Source of the DNA: an uncultured Desulfovibrio sp.
GTDB taxonomy: Bacteria > Desulfobacterota > Desulfovibrionia > Desulfovibrionales > Desulfovibrionaceae
Direction: 5' to 3'
DNA: 64,000 nucleotides
Assembly: GCF_902477725.1 (NCBI RefSeq)
Contig: NZ_CABSIF010000002.1
Span: forward strand, 1 to 64,000
Shown here: positions 17,768 to 27,361 of the stretch, one piece after another
Numbering within the stretch: the first letter of the stretch is position 1
Layout of the letters: each line of letters begins with the position of its first letter
Notes under the pieces: generated by a model
Database searches by the model: none
Told to the model about the DNA's origin: nothing
What the model saw: only the letters and a program-made list of their open reading frames with translations
Program-made: the position numbers and the translations under genes

Positions 17768-18510
17768 CCTGTAAACCTCCTCGCTAGTAAAACTTAGATG
17801 CCGTTTGACAATGAAAGCTCATCCCTGTCCACAGCAGGGGGGCAATTATAACCAGCCGACACGCCCACGTTTCCCAATGCGTTCTGGTGCGTCAGACTCT
17901 GGCGGGTCAAAAGCTGAGGCAAACTTAAGTGATAATCTACCTAAAATTCAACTGTTATTTGCAAAAAAAATATTGAGGAAGATCTTATATCCTGAATCCA
18001 CGCCGAAATGATTGTTTTCAACAAAAACGTATAAAATGGAAAGTTGGCCGATTTTGCTGAAAATATGTGGGCTACTACAATTACTTTATTATTGTAAAAA
18101 ATTTTTTAAAATAGAATTTAGATTAGATACGAAAAAAATATAGTAAATAGTAAAGTTGCAGATAGTAAAATTGAAAATAATTATGAATTTATTTTGAAAA
18201 AGAGCTTTCCAAGTTTTTTTTAGCAAAAAAAATTCATTTTTTATTTTGAAAGTAAATTGAAGATTGGTTGATAGCTACCAAATTTATAAAAATTTTTAAT
18301 AATAACACGTTTCGTCACGATTAGCATGACAATACTATTACAATTTTGTGACAATTTAGTGACAGGGGTTTCCAGTCACGTTCCACCGCCGCCCCATGCT
18401 TGAAACTGGCGGTAGGGCTAGCAGTGGAAAGTTGATCAGCCGCTTTGCGGCAGGAGAGCAGGGCACATGACTGGCGAGTCACATGCCCTGATGTTGCAAT
18501 GCGCAAGGTG
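17768..18510. other. Long AT-rich spacer upstream of dctP
   Basis: About 740 bases without a credible gene. The part from about 17930 to 18350 is very AT-rich. Near 18340 GTGACA occurs twice (GTGACAATTTAGTGACAG). An imperfect hairpin at 18459-18490 (CAGGGCA...TGCCCTG ends) lies just beyond the DUF362 gene and may end its transcript. The dctP promoter must be here, but I see no strong match to a sigma-70 or sigma-54 site. Confidence 0.5.
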
Positions 18511-19608
18511 CTAGATTTTTTTGAGCTTGTATTCGCGGTTTCCCAGACCCAGCGATTCGCCATAGCTGAGTTGTACCTGCCCGCAGGTGTGCGGCCAGCG
18601 GGCAGCGAACTTGTCTGCAACCGGTTGGGCCGAAGCCTCCTGCCCGACGGAGGGGGCTTTTGAAACAAGGTCAAAACAGGCCTGATCCAAGGCGACCGGG
18701 TCGGTAGAGGCCAGAATGCCCACATCCGGCACCAGCGGCATGTCGCTCCAGGGGGCGCAGTCGCAGTCGGGTGTTACGTTGAGTACAAAGTTGATGTAGC
18801 AAACGCTCTTTTTGTGGCCTTTTACAGCGCCATAAGCGTATTCTGTCATGCGCTCGATAAAGGGCTGCATTTCTGTTTCCCAATCAATGCTGATGGCTTT
18901 TTCTGGACAAACGGTGATGCATTCAAAGCAGCCGATGCATTTTTCAATGTCAACAATGCTCTTTTTGCTTTTCATGCTGAGCGCATGCTGCGGGCACACC
19001 TTGACGCACTTGGCGCAGCCAACGCATTTTTTTTCACTGACAGATACGTGGGTGGCGTGTTGCTCTTTTTTGCCGCGTACGGCAGCGCCGCCCATGGCAA
19101 GATTCTTGATCGCGCCGCCAAATCCAGCCATTTCATGCCCTTTAAAGTGCGACAGAACCACCATTGCCGGAGCGCGCCGTATCTCGGTAGCGATATACAC
19201 GTCTTTGAAATGCTTGGCGTTGATGCGCACGGGTACGTCATTTTCGCCATACAGGCCATCGGCTAGAATGATGGGGGCGTGCACCACCGAAGGCGCGAAG
19301 CCATGGGCGTATGCTGTTTGCATGTGGTCAACGGCATTGTGGCGGCTGCCGGAATACAGGGTTGTTGTATCCGTCAGGAATGGTTTGCCGCCTGCTTCCA
19401 TGATCTTGTTTACTACCTGGCGCACCAGAGTTGGGTTGAGGTGCGTGTCGTTGCCATATTCGCCAAAATGCAGCTTGATGGCGGTAAGTTCTTTTTTCTT
19501 GATGATTTTTTTCAGATTGAGCGCATCGCAGAGGCGCGCTACCTTGGCGATTTTGCTGTCCTCGTGCGACCGGCAGTGCATATCTGCATAATAAACTGTG
19601 GCGGGCAT
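18511..19608 (-). CDS. DUF362 protein with two 4Fe-4S clusters
   Basis: A 365-residue cytosolic protein. The N-terminal ~180 residues and the C-terminal part form the DUF362 domain (KLHFGEYGNDTHLNP; LSHFKGHEMAGFGGAIKNL). A bacterial ferredoxin insert lies around residues 185-250 with CVGCAKCVKVCP and CIGCFECITVCP, enough for two 4Fe-4S clusters. Such proteins are common in anaerobes. Their biochemical role is not settled, so I call it only a probable electron-transfer protein. GGAGG precedes the start. It is a single gene, divergent from upp. Confidence 0.9.
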   Translation of the reverse strand: MPATVYYADMHCRSHEDSKIAKVARLCDALNLKKIIKKKELTAIKLHFGEYGNDTHLNPTLVRQVVNKIMEAGGKPFLTDTTTLYSGSRHNAVDHMQTAYAHGFAPSVVHAPIILADGLYGENDVPVRINAKHFKDVYIATEIRRAPAMVVLSHFKGHEMAGFGGAIKNLAMGGAAVRGKKEQHATHVSVSEKKCVGCAKCVKVCPQHALSMKSKKSIVDIEKCIGCFECITVCPEKAISIDWETEMQPFIERMTEYAYGAVKGHKKSVCYINFVLNVTPDCDCAPWSDMPLVPDVGILASTDPVALDQACFDLVSKAPSVGQEASAQPVADKFAARWPHTCGQVQLSYGESLGLGNREYKLKKI

Positions 19609-19740
19609 GGCGTGGCCTCCATGTGAGGATGTTTAAGGTGCGGCAGGGCAGGGAATCCGGCACGGTTCTGCCCTGTGCAAAGCTTCAAAACACTAGCGCA
19701 TGCCGCGCAGCCAGGGCAATAAGGCTGTCCGCAAGTATCG

Positions 19741-19769
19741 TTGACACGAGTCGTCATTAAGAATAGCGT
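19741..19769 (+). promoter_or_regulatory. Sigma-70-like promoter of upp-uraA
   Basis: TTGACA at 19741-19746, a 17-base spacer and a weak TAGCGT -10 element. The predicted transcript starts about 45-50 bases before the upp start. Confidence 0.4.
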
Positions 19770-19823
19770 AGTCCGGTTTTAATTTTTTCCACTCAGTCAG
19801 TTATGCATAGCTAAGGAGGCTTT

Positions 19824-20450
19824 ATGGCCGTTTATGTCGTTGATCATCCTCTTGTGCGCCACAAGTTGGGCATTTTGCGCATGGGGGCCACCTCCACGCG
19901 CGAATTTCGTTCTGTTTCCAACGAGATTGCGCGTCTGCTTATTTACGAAGCCACCAAGGGCTTTCGTACAGAAAAGCACACGGTTGAAGGCTGGGCCGGG
20001 CCGGTGGAAATTGAGGCCATTTCCGGCAAGATGGTGACGGTTGTTCCCATTCTTCGCGCTGGCCTTGGCCTCATGGACGGTGTGCTGGACATGATCCCCG
20101 GCGCCAAGATCAGCGTCGTGGGCCTGTACCGCAACGAGGAAACCCTTGAACCTGTTGAATATTACGTAAAGCTTGCTACCGATATGGATCAGCGGCTTGC
20201 CATCATCCTCGACCCCATGCTGGCAACCGGCGGCTCCCTTATTGCCGCCATCAGCCTGCTGAAGCGCCACGGTTGCAAACAGATTTGCAGTCTCAACCTT
20301 GTGTGCGCGCCCGAAGGGATTGCCAAGGTCAAGGCCGCCCATCCGGATGTGGACATCTACACCGCTGCCATTGACGATCATCTGAACGAAAACGGCTATA
20401 TCATTCCTGGTCTCGGCGATGCCGGCGACCGTATCTTCGGAACCAAGTAG
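19824..20450 (+). CDS. upp: Uracil phosphoribosyltransferase
   Basis: A 208-residue cytosolic salvage enzyme that joins uracil to PRPP to give UMP. The PRPP-binding loop reads DPMLATGGSLIAAI (about residues 130-143), the N-terminus has the family VDHPLVRHKLG start, and the C-terminus has the uracil-binding IPGLGDAGDRIFGTK. AAGGAGG precedes the start. It lies 11 bases before uraA and is surely co-transcribed with it, coupling uracil uptake to its conversion to UMP. Confidence 0.98.
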   Translation: MAVYVVDHPLVRHKLGILRMGATSTREFRSVSNEIARLLIYEATKGFRTEKHTVEGWAGPVEIEAISGKMVTVVPILRAGLGLMDGVLDMIPGAKISVVGLYRNEETLEPVEYYVKLATDMDQRLAIILDPMLATGGSLIAAISLLKRHGCKQICSLNLVCAPEGIAKVKAAHPDVDIYTAAIDDHLNENGYIIPGLGDAGDRIFGTK

Positions 20451-20461
20451 CGAGGGGCCCC

Positions 20462-21721
20462 ATGAGCACAGCCAGTACGCGGCGCGAGATTGCACCCACT
20501 GACTATAATTTTCGCTTCAGGGATTGTCTTATAGGCGCGCAGATGCTCTTTGTGGCCTTTGGCGCTCTGGTTCTTGTTCCCCTGTTGACCGGGCTTGACA
20601 GCAACGTGGCTCTTTTCACCGCTGGTGTGGGCACCTTGCTGTTTCAGGTCTGCACACGAGGCAAGGTACCCATTTTTCTTGCTTCGTCCTTTGCCTTTAT
20701 TGCGCCCATCATTTACGGCGTTCAGACCTGGGGCATGGCGCAAACCCTTGGCGGGCTTGTTTGCTCCGGTCTGGTATATTTTCTTTTGAGCGGGCTTATC
20801 CGCTGGCGCGGCACGGATGTGGTGCTGCGTGTGCTGCCGCCCATTGTGACCGGCCCGGTTATTATGGTTATCGGCCTTATCCTGGCCCCGGTGGCGGTGC
20901 ACATGGCCCTGGGCAGAACAGGCGATGGCGCGGTTGTGCTGGTGCCTGAAAACACGGCCCTGTGGATTTCCATGACGTCGCTGGCCGTTACCGTGCTGGT
21001 GTCGCTCATGGGCAAGGGCTTTTTGCGGCTTATGCCCATTTTGTGCGGCATTGCGGCGGGCTTTATTGTTTCAATGTTTTTCGGCGTGGGCGATTGGACA
21101 AAGGTTGCCGCAACCCCCTGGTTGCAGATGCCCTCGTTTACCTTCCCCGAGTTTGCCTGGGAACCCATACTGTTTATCATGCCTATTACGCTCGCCCCGG
21201 CCATTGAGCACTTTGGCGACGTTGTCGCCATCAGCTCCATTACCGGGCGCGATTACCTGAAAGACCCCGGCGTCCACGCCACCATGTTTGGCGATGGCGT
21301 TGCCACCATGGCTGCCGGTTTTGTGGGCGGCCCGCCCTGCACCACCTATGCCGAGGTTATCGGTGCGGTGAGCCTTACGCGGGTGTTCAACCCCGCCGTG
21401 ATGACCTGGGCTGCCATGTGTTCAATTTTGCTGTCGTTTGTGGCCAAAATCGGCGCGTTCCTTGGCTCCATTCCCGTGCCTGTCATGGGCGGCATCATGA
21501 TTCTGCTGTTCGGCGCGATCATGGTTGTGGGCCTGAACACTCTGGTGCGGGCTGGCAAGGATCTGATGGAGCCGCGCAACATGATCATTGTCGCGCTTAT
21601 CATCATCTTTGGCGTGGGTGGCATGCAGTTCAGCATCGGTTCGTTCAAGCTTGGCGGCATCGGCCTTGCGGCGGTTACGGGCGTTCTGCTCAATCTGCTG
21701 TTGCCCAGAAGCCGCACCTAG
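20462..21721 (+). CDS. uraA: Uracil permease (NCS2 family)
   Basis: A 419-residue inner-membrane nucleobase:proton symporter resembling UraA. Expected signatures are FGALVLVPLLTG near the N-terminus, SSFAFIAPI, the substrate-site glutamate in LAPAIEHFGDV, and FVGGPPCTTYAEVIGA, which corresponds to the NTTYGENIG segment of E. coli UraA. About 14 membrane segments are expected. GAGGGG lies before the ATG. Pairing with upp makes uracil the likely substrate. No clear terminator follows. Confidence 0.95.
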   Translation: MSTASTRREIAPTDYNFRFRDCLIGAQMLFVAFGALVLVPLLTGLDSNVALFTAGVGTLLFQVCTRGKVPIFLASSFAFIAPIIYGVQTWGMAQTLGGLVCSGLVYFLLSGLIRWRGTDVVLRVLPPIVTGPVIMVIGLILAPVAVHMALGRTGDGAVVLVPENTALWISMTSLAVTVLVSLMGKGFLRLMPILCGIAAGFIVSMFFGVGDWTKVAATPWLQMPSFTFPEFAWEPILFIMPITLAPAIEHFGDVVAISSITGRDYLKDPGVHATMFGDGVATMAAGFVGGPPCTTYAEVIGAVSLTRVFNPAVMTWAAMCSILLSFVAKIGAFLGSIPVPVMGGIMILLFGAIMVVGLNTLVRAGKDLMEPRNMIIVALIIIFGVGGMQFSIGSFKLGGIGLAAVTGVLLNLLLPRSRT

Positions 21722-22393
21722 ATGCAGAGCTTTTCGGCGCGGATTTTTGTAAGGTTCGCGCTGATCAGGCGCGGCATATGGCTAACCTTGCCTGATCCCT
21801 TTTCTATGCGATTCCGCTGATGGGTTTTGTTTGTCTGCGGGCGGCATGGCGTACTTCGCCGTGCCGCCCTGCTTTTTGGCAAAGTCATTGGGCGGCAAGG
21901 GGGGCGGAGGCAATGAGGCATGTGGGCCGCACAGTGCATTCAGGGCTATGAAATTTTTGGGGATTGCCGCACGTTGGTATCAATACGACACGGGGTTGAT
22001 AGATATGCCATGCATTATATTTTTACCGCTTGGGCAAGTGCTGTAGATAATATACTGCAATAATAATTTATCATCACACGTAATTATAATAATTGTGTGT
22101 AGCTAGTAAATTAAATAGAATATTTTTAAATAAATATTGCGTATAAAGTTCTTGATTTGTCAGTATATATCTGTATTAATGCTCAAAATACAGTAATTTT
22201 TTGCATAAATATTATTTTTTTAATAAAAACATATTGAATATATATGAAATCGTATAAATAATGTGTGGCCTAAAACATCTGTACCTGAGCGGAAAAAATC
22301 GGTATAGAGATATCCCCAAGTTTGGATGGGCCTGCCAGCCAGCAGACCATTGTCAAAATCTCTTTTCTTTTTTGGGTAAATCCCGAGTCGCCA
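21722..22393. other. Spacer after uraA with AT-rich block
   Basis: About 670 bases with no supported gene. The first ~300 are of ordinary composition; 22040-22270 is markedly AT-rich with T- and A-tracts. It presumably contains the promoter of the diguanylate cyclase gene. Confidence 0.45.
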
Positions 22394-23656
22394 ATGCAGC
22401 GTAGTAGTAATCATCAGTCCTGGGAATGGGTAGCCGGGCCAGATTTGTGTTATTGCGACGATGTCCCCTTCAAGTCCGCAATTCTTGGCATTCCAACGGT
22501 AAAAGGGCAGTCCCTTTTTTTCGGCATGGACGCCGCTGACCAGCAGATGGCCCTGGAAACCCTCATGGATGAATATGGTGAGCCGCGCGCCTTTTCAAAC
22601 GTGATCGGCCATTATGTGCGGAAAAGTGATGGGGTGCTGTTTCTGCTGGAAATGAGTGGAGAGCCTCTGTTTGATGAGGGTTACGGCCTGATGGGATTTA
22701 AAGGCGTAGAGCGGGTTATTGCCAACATTGCCCTGTATTCTGCGGGAATTTCCACATCCATTGATCTGGATACCATCTACGCCACCGCTCCCATTGCCAT
22801 GTGTGTTGTTGACCGCAACGGTGTGCTTATTTCTGCCAACGAGCACCATGTGCAGCTCTCCGGGCGGTCATTGTTTGACACAAGCGGCGCGCATATTTCT
22901 TTGTTGCACCCGGAGCTGGAAGCAAACATCCAGAGTGACTTTTGCAATCTTGATACGGGTGGGCGGGTTTCTGACCATGAAGTAAGAATCGACAACAGGG
23001 ATTATGCTGTTTCCGTCACGCCTGTTCGCAATGCCTCAGGTACCATAACCGCGCTTTCGCTGGCGTATTTTGATATTACAGAGCGCAAAACGCTGGAACG
23101 CAAACTCAAGGAAGCCAACGAGCGCCTGCGCCATATGTCCATTCACGACCACCTCACGGGCGCGTATAACAGAAGATTTTTTGACGCCATCCTGCGCAGG
23201 GAGGCTGCCGTGTGCAACCGCCGCGCGGGCAACCTTTCAGTGATCCTTATAGATATCGACTTTTTCAAGTTTTATAACGACAAGTACGGGCATCTGGCGG
23301 GCGATGAATGTCTGGCACAGGTCGCCAGAACCATGAAGGATTCGTTGGAAGATATGGGGGGCGAGCTGTTTCGCTATGGCGGCGAGGAGTTTGCCGTGGT
23401 GCTGCCTGAATGCGATGACCGCAATGCCCATGAGGTATGCGAAACTTTGCGGACAGCGGTGTGTGATCTCAAAACGCCCCACGCGGGCAGCGATCGGAAC
23501 TATGTGACCATAAGCGCGGGGGTGGCCACAGTGCAGAGCCAGTTTGAAAAGGTGTCGCCTTCCCAGCTTGCGGCTAAAATCCTTGAAGCCGCCGATAAGG
23601 CGCTTTACGAGGCCAAAAATTCCGGGCGCAACAGAGTGAAAACCAGCACCGTGTAA
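22394..23656 (+). CDS. PAS-GGDEF diguanylate cyclase
   Basis: A 420-residue protein. The N-terminal ~130 residues match no family I know. A PAS domain follows at about 135-250 (TAPIAMCVVDRNGVLISANE, ending in a PAC-like FDITERKTLE). A short coiled linker leads to a GGDEF domain at about 255-415 with DHLTGAYNRRFF, IDIDFFKFYND and the active-site RYGGEEF. The intact signature suggests it makes cyclic di-GMP. No inhibitory RxxD is obvious just upstream of GGEEF. No membrane segment is seen, so the PAS domain probably senses a cytosolic signal. I chose the ATG at 22394; a TTG at 22322 would add 24 residues, and neither has a strong ribosome site. Confidence 0.9.
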   Translation: MQRSSNHQSWEWVAGPDLCYCDDVPFKSAILGIPTVKGQSLFFGMDAADQQMALETLMDEYGEPRAFSNVIGHYVRKSDGVLFLLEMSGEPLFDEGYGLMGFKGVERVIANIALYSAGISTSIDLDTIYATAPIAMCVVDRNGVLISANEHHVQLSGRSLFDTSGAHISLLHPELEANIQSDFCNLDTGGRVSDHEVRIDNRDYAVSVTPVRNASGTITALSLAYFDITERKTLERKLKEANERLRHMSIHDHLTGAYNRRFFDAILRREAAVCNRRAGNLSVILIDIDFFKFYNDKYGHLAGDECLAQVARTMKDSLEDMGGELFRYGGEEFAVVLPECDDRNAHEVCETLRTAVCDLKTPHAGSDRNYVTISAGVATVQSQFEKVSPSQLAAKILEAADKALYEAKNSGRNRVKTSTV

Positions 23657-23690
23657 GACATTTTTTCTCGTGACGATTCTTGTAACGCTT

Positions 23691-23728
23691 TCCTGCCGCA
23701 TCCCACTCCGGGAGGGCAGGATTTTTTT
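23691..23728 (+). terminator. Intrinsic terminator of the GGDEF gene
   Basis: TCCTGCC pairs with GGCAGGA, with an inner TCCC/GGGA stem, followed by T7. Confidence 0.85.
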
Positions 23729-23825
23729 GTGGGCTTGTTGTGTTAGGTCACCTTTCCCTTCCAATCCCCTTCATCTGGAACCGTTTTAACGCTTCTGGGC
23801 TTTCTGGCACACCAGTTGCCGAGGC

Positions 23826-24785
23826 CTAGCCCTTGCTTTGCTTATTGTTGCCTGCGCCTGGGCACACGCAAGGCCGCGCCAGCAGCTCCTTTACGTTTTC
23901 TGTCATAAAATCCACCAAGGCTCGCACACGCAGGGGCAAACCTTTTTGTACCGGGTAAACCACATGGGCGGGCAGTTCACGCGCGCGCCATTGAGGCAGC
24001 AGGCGCACCAGCCGCCCCGCAGCGAGGTCTTCCGTCACCAGCCATCCCGGCAGGGGGGACACCCCAAGTCCCAGCAGGGCCGCTTCGCGCAAGGCGGTAA
24101 CGCCCTCTGCCGTCAGCACGGGGTTTACATGCAGGGTTTGCTCCTCGCCTGATTCAGTAAAAAGGGTGATGTTGCGCGCGCCGCCAAAAACTTCCGAGCC
24201 CAGCGTGAGCCAGGGCCAGGCGGCAATGTCGCCCGGTGTTTCAGGCAGTTGCCTGCCCTCAAGAAATACGGGCGCTGCAACTGGATACCTGCGTATCATG
24301 CCCAATGGTCTGGCGATAACCGTTTCATCGGCAACGCTCCCGGCTACCACGCCGGCGTCGCAGCCTTCTTCAAGCATGTGCAAGGGCCTGTTTGAGTACA
24401 CCAGATCAACGGTGATGGCAGGATTTTGCAGCATGAACCGGGCCAGAAACTTGCTCACCACGCTCTGACCAAAGTCAATGGTGGAGAAAAAGCGGATATG
24501 CCCCATGAGGGCGGTCTGATCCACGCGCAGGCGGCGCTCGCATTCTTCAGCCATGTCCAGCATGGCGCGGGCATCGGTGAGCACCTTTGCGCCCATGTCT
24601 GTGAGGTGCATGCGGTGCGTATCGCGCCGCAGCAACACAGTGCCGCATTCCGCCTCAATCTGCGCAAGCTGGCGGCTGAGGGTTGGCTGGGTAAGGCCCA
24701 TGTTGCGGGCCGCCGCCGAGATGCTGCCGCTTTCGGCAATGCTTATAAAACTACGCAACAGGGCCAGATTTGAAAATATTGTCAT
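23826..24785 (-). CDS. LysR-family transcriptional regulator
   Basis: A 319-residue regulator. The N-terminal winged helix-turn-helix spans about residues 1-65 (LRSFISIAESGSISAAARN, then LTQPTLSRQLAQIEAE). The remaining part is the periplasmic-binding-like effector domain. The start at 24785 places the HTH at the usual distance from the N-terminus; upstream codons in frame are not family-like. It is divergent from the SDR gene with only about 100 bases between them, the classic arrangement in which a LysR protein controls the neighbour and itself. A symmetric element overlaps its start codon. The effector is unknown. Confidence 0.93.
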   Translation of the reverse strand: MTIFSNLALLRSFISIAESGSISAAARNMGLTQPTLSRQLAQIEAECGTVLLRRDTHRMHLTDMGAKVLTDARAMLDMAEECERRLRVDQTALMGHIRFFSTIDFGQSVVSKFLARFMLQNPAITVDLVYSNRPLHMLEEGCDAGVVAGSVADETVIARPLGMIRRYPVAAPVFLEGRQLPETPGDIAAWPWLTLGSEVFGGARNITLFTESGEEQTLHVNPVLTAEGVTALREAALLGLGVSPLPGWLVTEDLAAGRLVRLLPQWRARELPAHVVYPVQKGLPLRVRALVDFMTENVKELLARPCVCPGAGNNKQSKG

Positions 24786-24798
24786 ACGTAATCCGTAT
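24784..24798. promoter_or_regulatory. LysR-type operator candidate
   Basis: ATACG-N5-CGTAT, a perfect 5-bp inverted repeat with the T-N11-A geometry of LysR boxes, overlapping the regulator's own start codon in the divergent spacer. Confidence 0.45.
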
Positions 24799-24883
24799 AA
24801 CCAATATGAATGCCATGCGTCTACCAATTATCCGCCTCAAGCAGCATTGTGCTTTCAACAAAGCAAACCAAGTGGAGGCACAC

Positions 24884-25636
24884 ATGACCATGCAGACTTC
24901 ATCACCCAATGCGGCCATTGTTACCGGCGCGGCGCGCGGCATTGGCGCGGCCATTGCCCGGCGGCTGGCTGGGGACGGCCTGGCAGTTGTCGTCAACTAC
25001 GCCAGCAGTGCGGGCAAGGCCGAGGCCCTGGCGGCTGATATATGCGCCCAGGGAGGCCGCGCCCTTGCCGTCAAGGCCGATGTGACGGTTCCCGAGCAGG
25101 CGGCAGACTTGTTCTCTGCCTGCGAAGGCGTGTTCGGCACTGTGAGGGTGCTTGTAAACAACGCAGGGCTGATGCAGCCCGGCATGGTGCCGCTGGCGCA
25201 GACGGACGATACGCTGTTTGACCGCATCGTGAGCACCAATATCAAGGGCGTGTTCAATATGCTGCGGCTGGCTGCGGCCCGCATGCAGGAAGGCGGGCGC
25301 ATTGTCAATCTTTCCACCAGCGTCAACCGTCTTGCCCTGCCGGGATACGCCGTCTATGCGGCTACAAAGTCCGCTGTGGAAACCATGACCGGCATCTTTT
25401 CCAAAGAGCTGCGGGGCCGCGACATCACGGTCAACGCTGTGGCCCCCGGCCCCACAGCCACGGACCTGTTTTTTGAGGGCAAAACTGAAGGGCAGGTCGA
25501 GGCAATGGCAAAGTTGCCGCCGCTGGAACGCCTTGCCCAGCCGGAAGATATCGCCTCTGTGGTGGCCTTTCTGGCAGGCAGGGACGGCGGCTGGATCAAC
25601 GGGCAGACCATCCGGGCCAATGGCGGCATGGTGTAG
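24884..25636 (+). CDS. Short-chain dehydrogenase/reductase
   Basis: A 250-residue classical SDR. The cofactor motif TGAARGIG lies near residues 14-21, NNAG near 92-95, the catalytic serine in NLSTSVN and the YxxxK pair in YAATK. The C-terminus has the usual INGQTIRANGG. A cytosolic NAD(P)-dependent oxidoreductase of unknown substrate. The ATG at 24884 has GGAGG 6 bases upstream; the frame is open further back without family resemblance. An MFS gene follows 81 bases on, probably the same transcript under control of the LysR protein. Confidence 0.93.
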   Translation: MTMQTSSPNAAIVTGAARGIGAAIARRLAGDGLAVVVNYASSAGKAEALAADICAQGGRALAVKADVTVPEQAADLFSACEGVFGTVRVLVNNAGLMQPGMVPLAQTDDTLFDRIVSTNIKGVFNMLRLAAARMQEGGRIVNLSTSVNRLALPGYAVYAATKSAVETMTGIFSKELRGRDITVNAVAPGPTATDLFFEGKTEGQVEAMAKLPPLERLAQPEDIASVVAFLAGRDGGWINGQTIRANGGMV

Positions 25637-25717
25637 CTTCGCGACAAATTTTTCATATCGGGTACATGCCGCGCATATCGCGCGCAACTCTCGCAAGCAG
25701 ATATAAAGGAACATGCT

Positions 25718-26923
25718 ATGAAGACGGAAACCACAGCCCCGCAGCAGAACGGGTCGCTTATATACCTGCTGGCTCTGGCCGCAGGATTGGCCGTAGCCAA
25801 CATCTATTACAACCAGCCAGTGCTGGGGCTGATCGCCGGGGAACTCAAGGGCGGCGACCATGTGGGCCTTGTGGCCACCATCACCCAGATGGGCTACACC
25901 CTTGGGCTCCTGTTTCTTGTGCCTCTGTGCGACACGCTGAACAGAAAAAAACTGGTTCTGACGCTCTGCGCGCTGCTGGTGGTTTCCGCAGCTCTTGCGG
26001 CTCTGGCGCCGGGGATGGCGGTGCTCATGGCGGCCTCGGCTGGCATGGGTGTGGCAGCCACCATTACGCAGATGGTGGTTCCCATGGCCGCTGACCTTGC
26101 CAGGGAAGGCGAGCGCGGCAAGGCCGTTGGCATTGCCTTCAGCGGTGTTTTGTGCGGCATATTGCTGGCACGTGTGGTGTCTGGCGCGGTGGGCCAGTGG
26201 CTGGGCTGGCGCGAGGCTTTCTGGCTGGCTTGCGCCTTTGCCGTGCTGCTGAGCGCGCTGCTTGCATGGCGCTTGCCTGATCTGCCGCGCAAGTCGAGCT
26301 TGCCCTACGGGCGGTTACTGGTCTCCATGCTGCAACTTTTGCGGGATTACCGTGCGCTGCGCTATGCCTCCATTATTCAGGCTTGCGTGTTCGGGGCTTT
26401 CAGCGCCTTCTGGTCAGTGCTTGCGCTGTATCTGCAAGGCCCCGCTTATGGGCTTGGCGCAAGCGTGGCGGGTTCGTTCGGGATTGTGGGGCTGGTGGGC
26501 GTGCTGGCAGCGCAGGCCGGGGGCAGGCTGACAGACCGCTTTGGCGTCAGGTGCGGCGTGTTGATCGGCGCGCTCACAAGCATCGCGGCTTTCGGCATCA
26601 TGAGCTTCAGCGGCATGACCGCCCTTGTGCTGGGGGTTATTGTGCTTGATTTCGGCGTGTCCATTGCGCAGGTGTCCAATCAGTCTCTCATTCTGGGCTT
26701 GTCTGAATCGGCGCGCGGCAGGGTGAACACCATTTACATGACGGTATTTTTTCTGGGCGGGTCGCTGGGTTCGGCTGCGGCCAGCCAGGCCTGGGCGGCA
26801 TATCGCTGGCCCGGCGTCATGCTCACGGGCGGCGCTTTTGCCCTGACAGGCCTGGTTTTTCATCTGCTGGAAAGACGCTGTAACTGCCCCTCGGCGCGTA
26901 CTCCCGCTCAGGAGTGTTGTTAA
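25718..26923 (+). CDS. MFS transporter
   Basis: A 401-residue inner-membrane major facilitator protein with 12 expected helices. The N-terminus reads LAVANIYYNQPVLGLIA, a segment seen in a group of MFS exporters of the YgaY/AraJ-like kind, and the loop between helices 2 and 3 has PLCDTLNRKKL, a degenerate MFS motif A. The end is cysteine-rich (CNCPSARTPAQECC). AAAGGA precedes the start. The position behind the SDR gene and a LysR regulator suggests export of a toxic or excess compound, which is inference. A terminator follows. Confidence 0.9.
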   Translation: MKTETTAPQQNGSLIYLLALAAGLAVANIYYNQPVLGLIAGELKGGDHVGLVATITQMGYTLGLLFLVPLCDTLNRKKLVLTLCALLVVSAALAALAPGMAVLMAASAGMGVAATITQMVVPMAADLAREGERGKAVGIAFSGVLCGILLARVVSGAVGQWLGWREAFWLACAFAVLLSALLAWRLPDLPRKSSLPYGRLLVSMLQLLRDYRALRYASIIQACVFGAFSAFWSVLALYLQGPAYGLGASVAGSFGIVGLVGVLAAQAGGRLTDRFGVRCGVLIGALTSIAAFGIMSFSGMTALVLGVIVLDFGVSIAQVSNQSLILGLSESARGRVNTIYMTVFFLGGSLGSAAASQAWAAYRWPGVMLTGGAFALTGLVFHLLERRCNCPSARTPAQECC

Positions 26924-26992
26924 GCCCGCGCCCTTGCGCCTTGCAATTCAGCCCCGCCGGTCTTTTTTACCTGGAATCATAACTGGGCTGGC

Positions 26993-27024
26993 GCAAAAAG
27001 GAAGGCTTTCGCCTTCCTTTTTGC
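26993..27024 (+). terminator. Intrinsic terminator of the SDR-MFS unit
   Basis: GCAAAAAGGAAGGC pairs perfectly with GCCTTCCTTTTTGC across a 4-base TTTC loop; the T-run lies in the descending arm. Confidence 0.85.
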
Positions 27025-27361
27025 GTTTGCAAGGACTTGTGGACTGAGGTCAGCCGCAAAGCGCCGTCGTTTAAGCGCTGATTGTTACAGTTAAATGGTA
27101 CGTGTCGGTTTAAGGATTTGATTTCAGCCTGTTAGCAGCGTTACGGCATCGCACAAAAGCCCGATAACCTTCACGCTGCCAGCACACAAGCCCTCTGGAT
27201 TTTTTCTATAGTGCAGGGCATGCAATACCCAGTACGCATCCGCATCATTTCAGGCAACGCTGTAAACGGCGGATGTGTCGCGCCGTTACGGCAACGTAGT
27301 TGCTGACGGCGTGATGATGGCGGAATCGCGAATGGCCACAGCACATTCAGGAGGAAGCCGC
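27025..27361. other. Spacer before the PHP/GT fusion gene
   Basis: About 340 bases without a gene. It must carry the promoter of the downstream gene; I see no clear consensus site. Confidence 0.4.

Noticed and set aside
17805..18011. 68-codon plus-strand frame upstream of dctP
   Set aside because: Low-complexity reading without ribosome site, in a presumed promoter region.
22322..22393. TTG start for the GGDEF protein
   Set aside because: No ribosome site and the added 24 residues have no domain character; the ATG at 22394 is simpler, though not proven.
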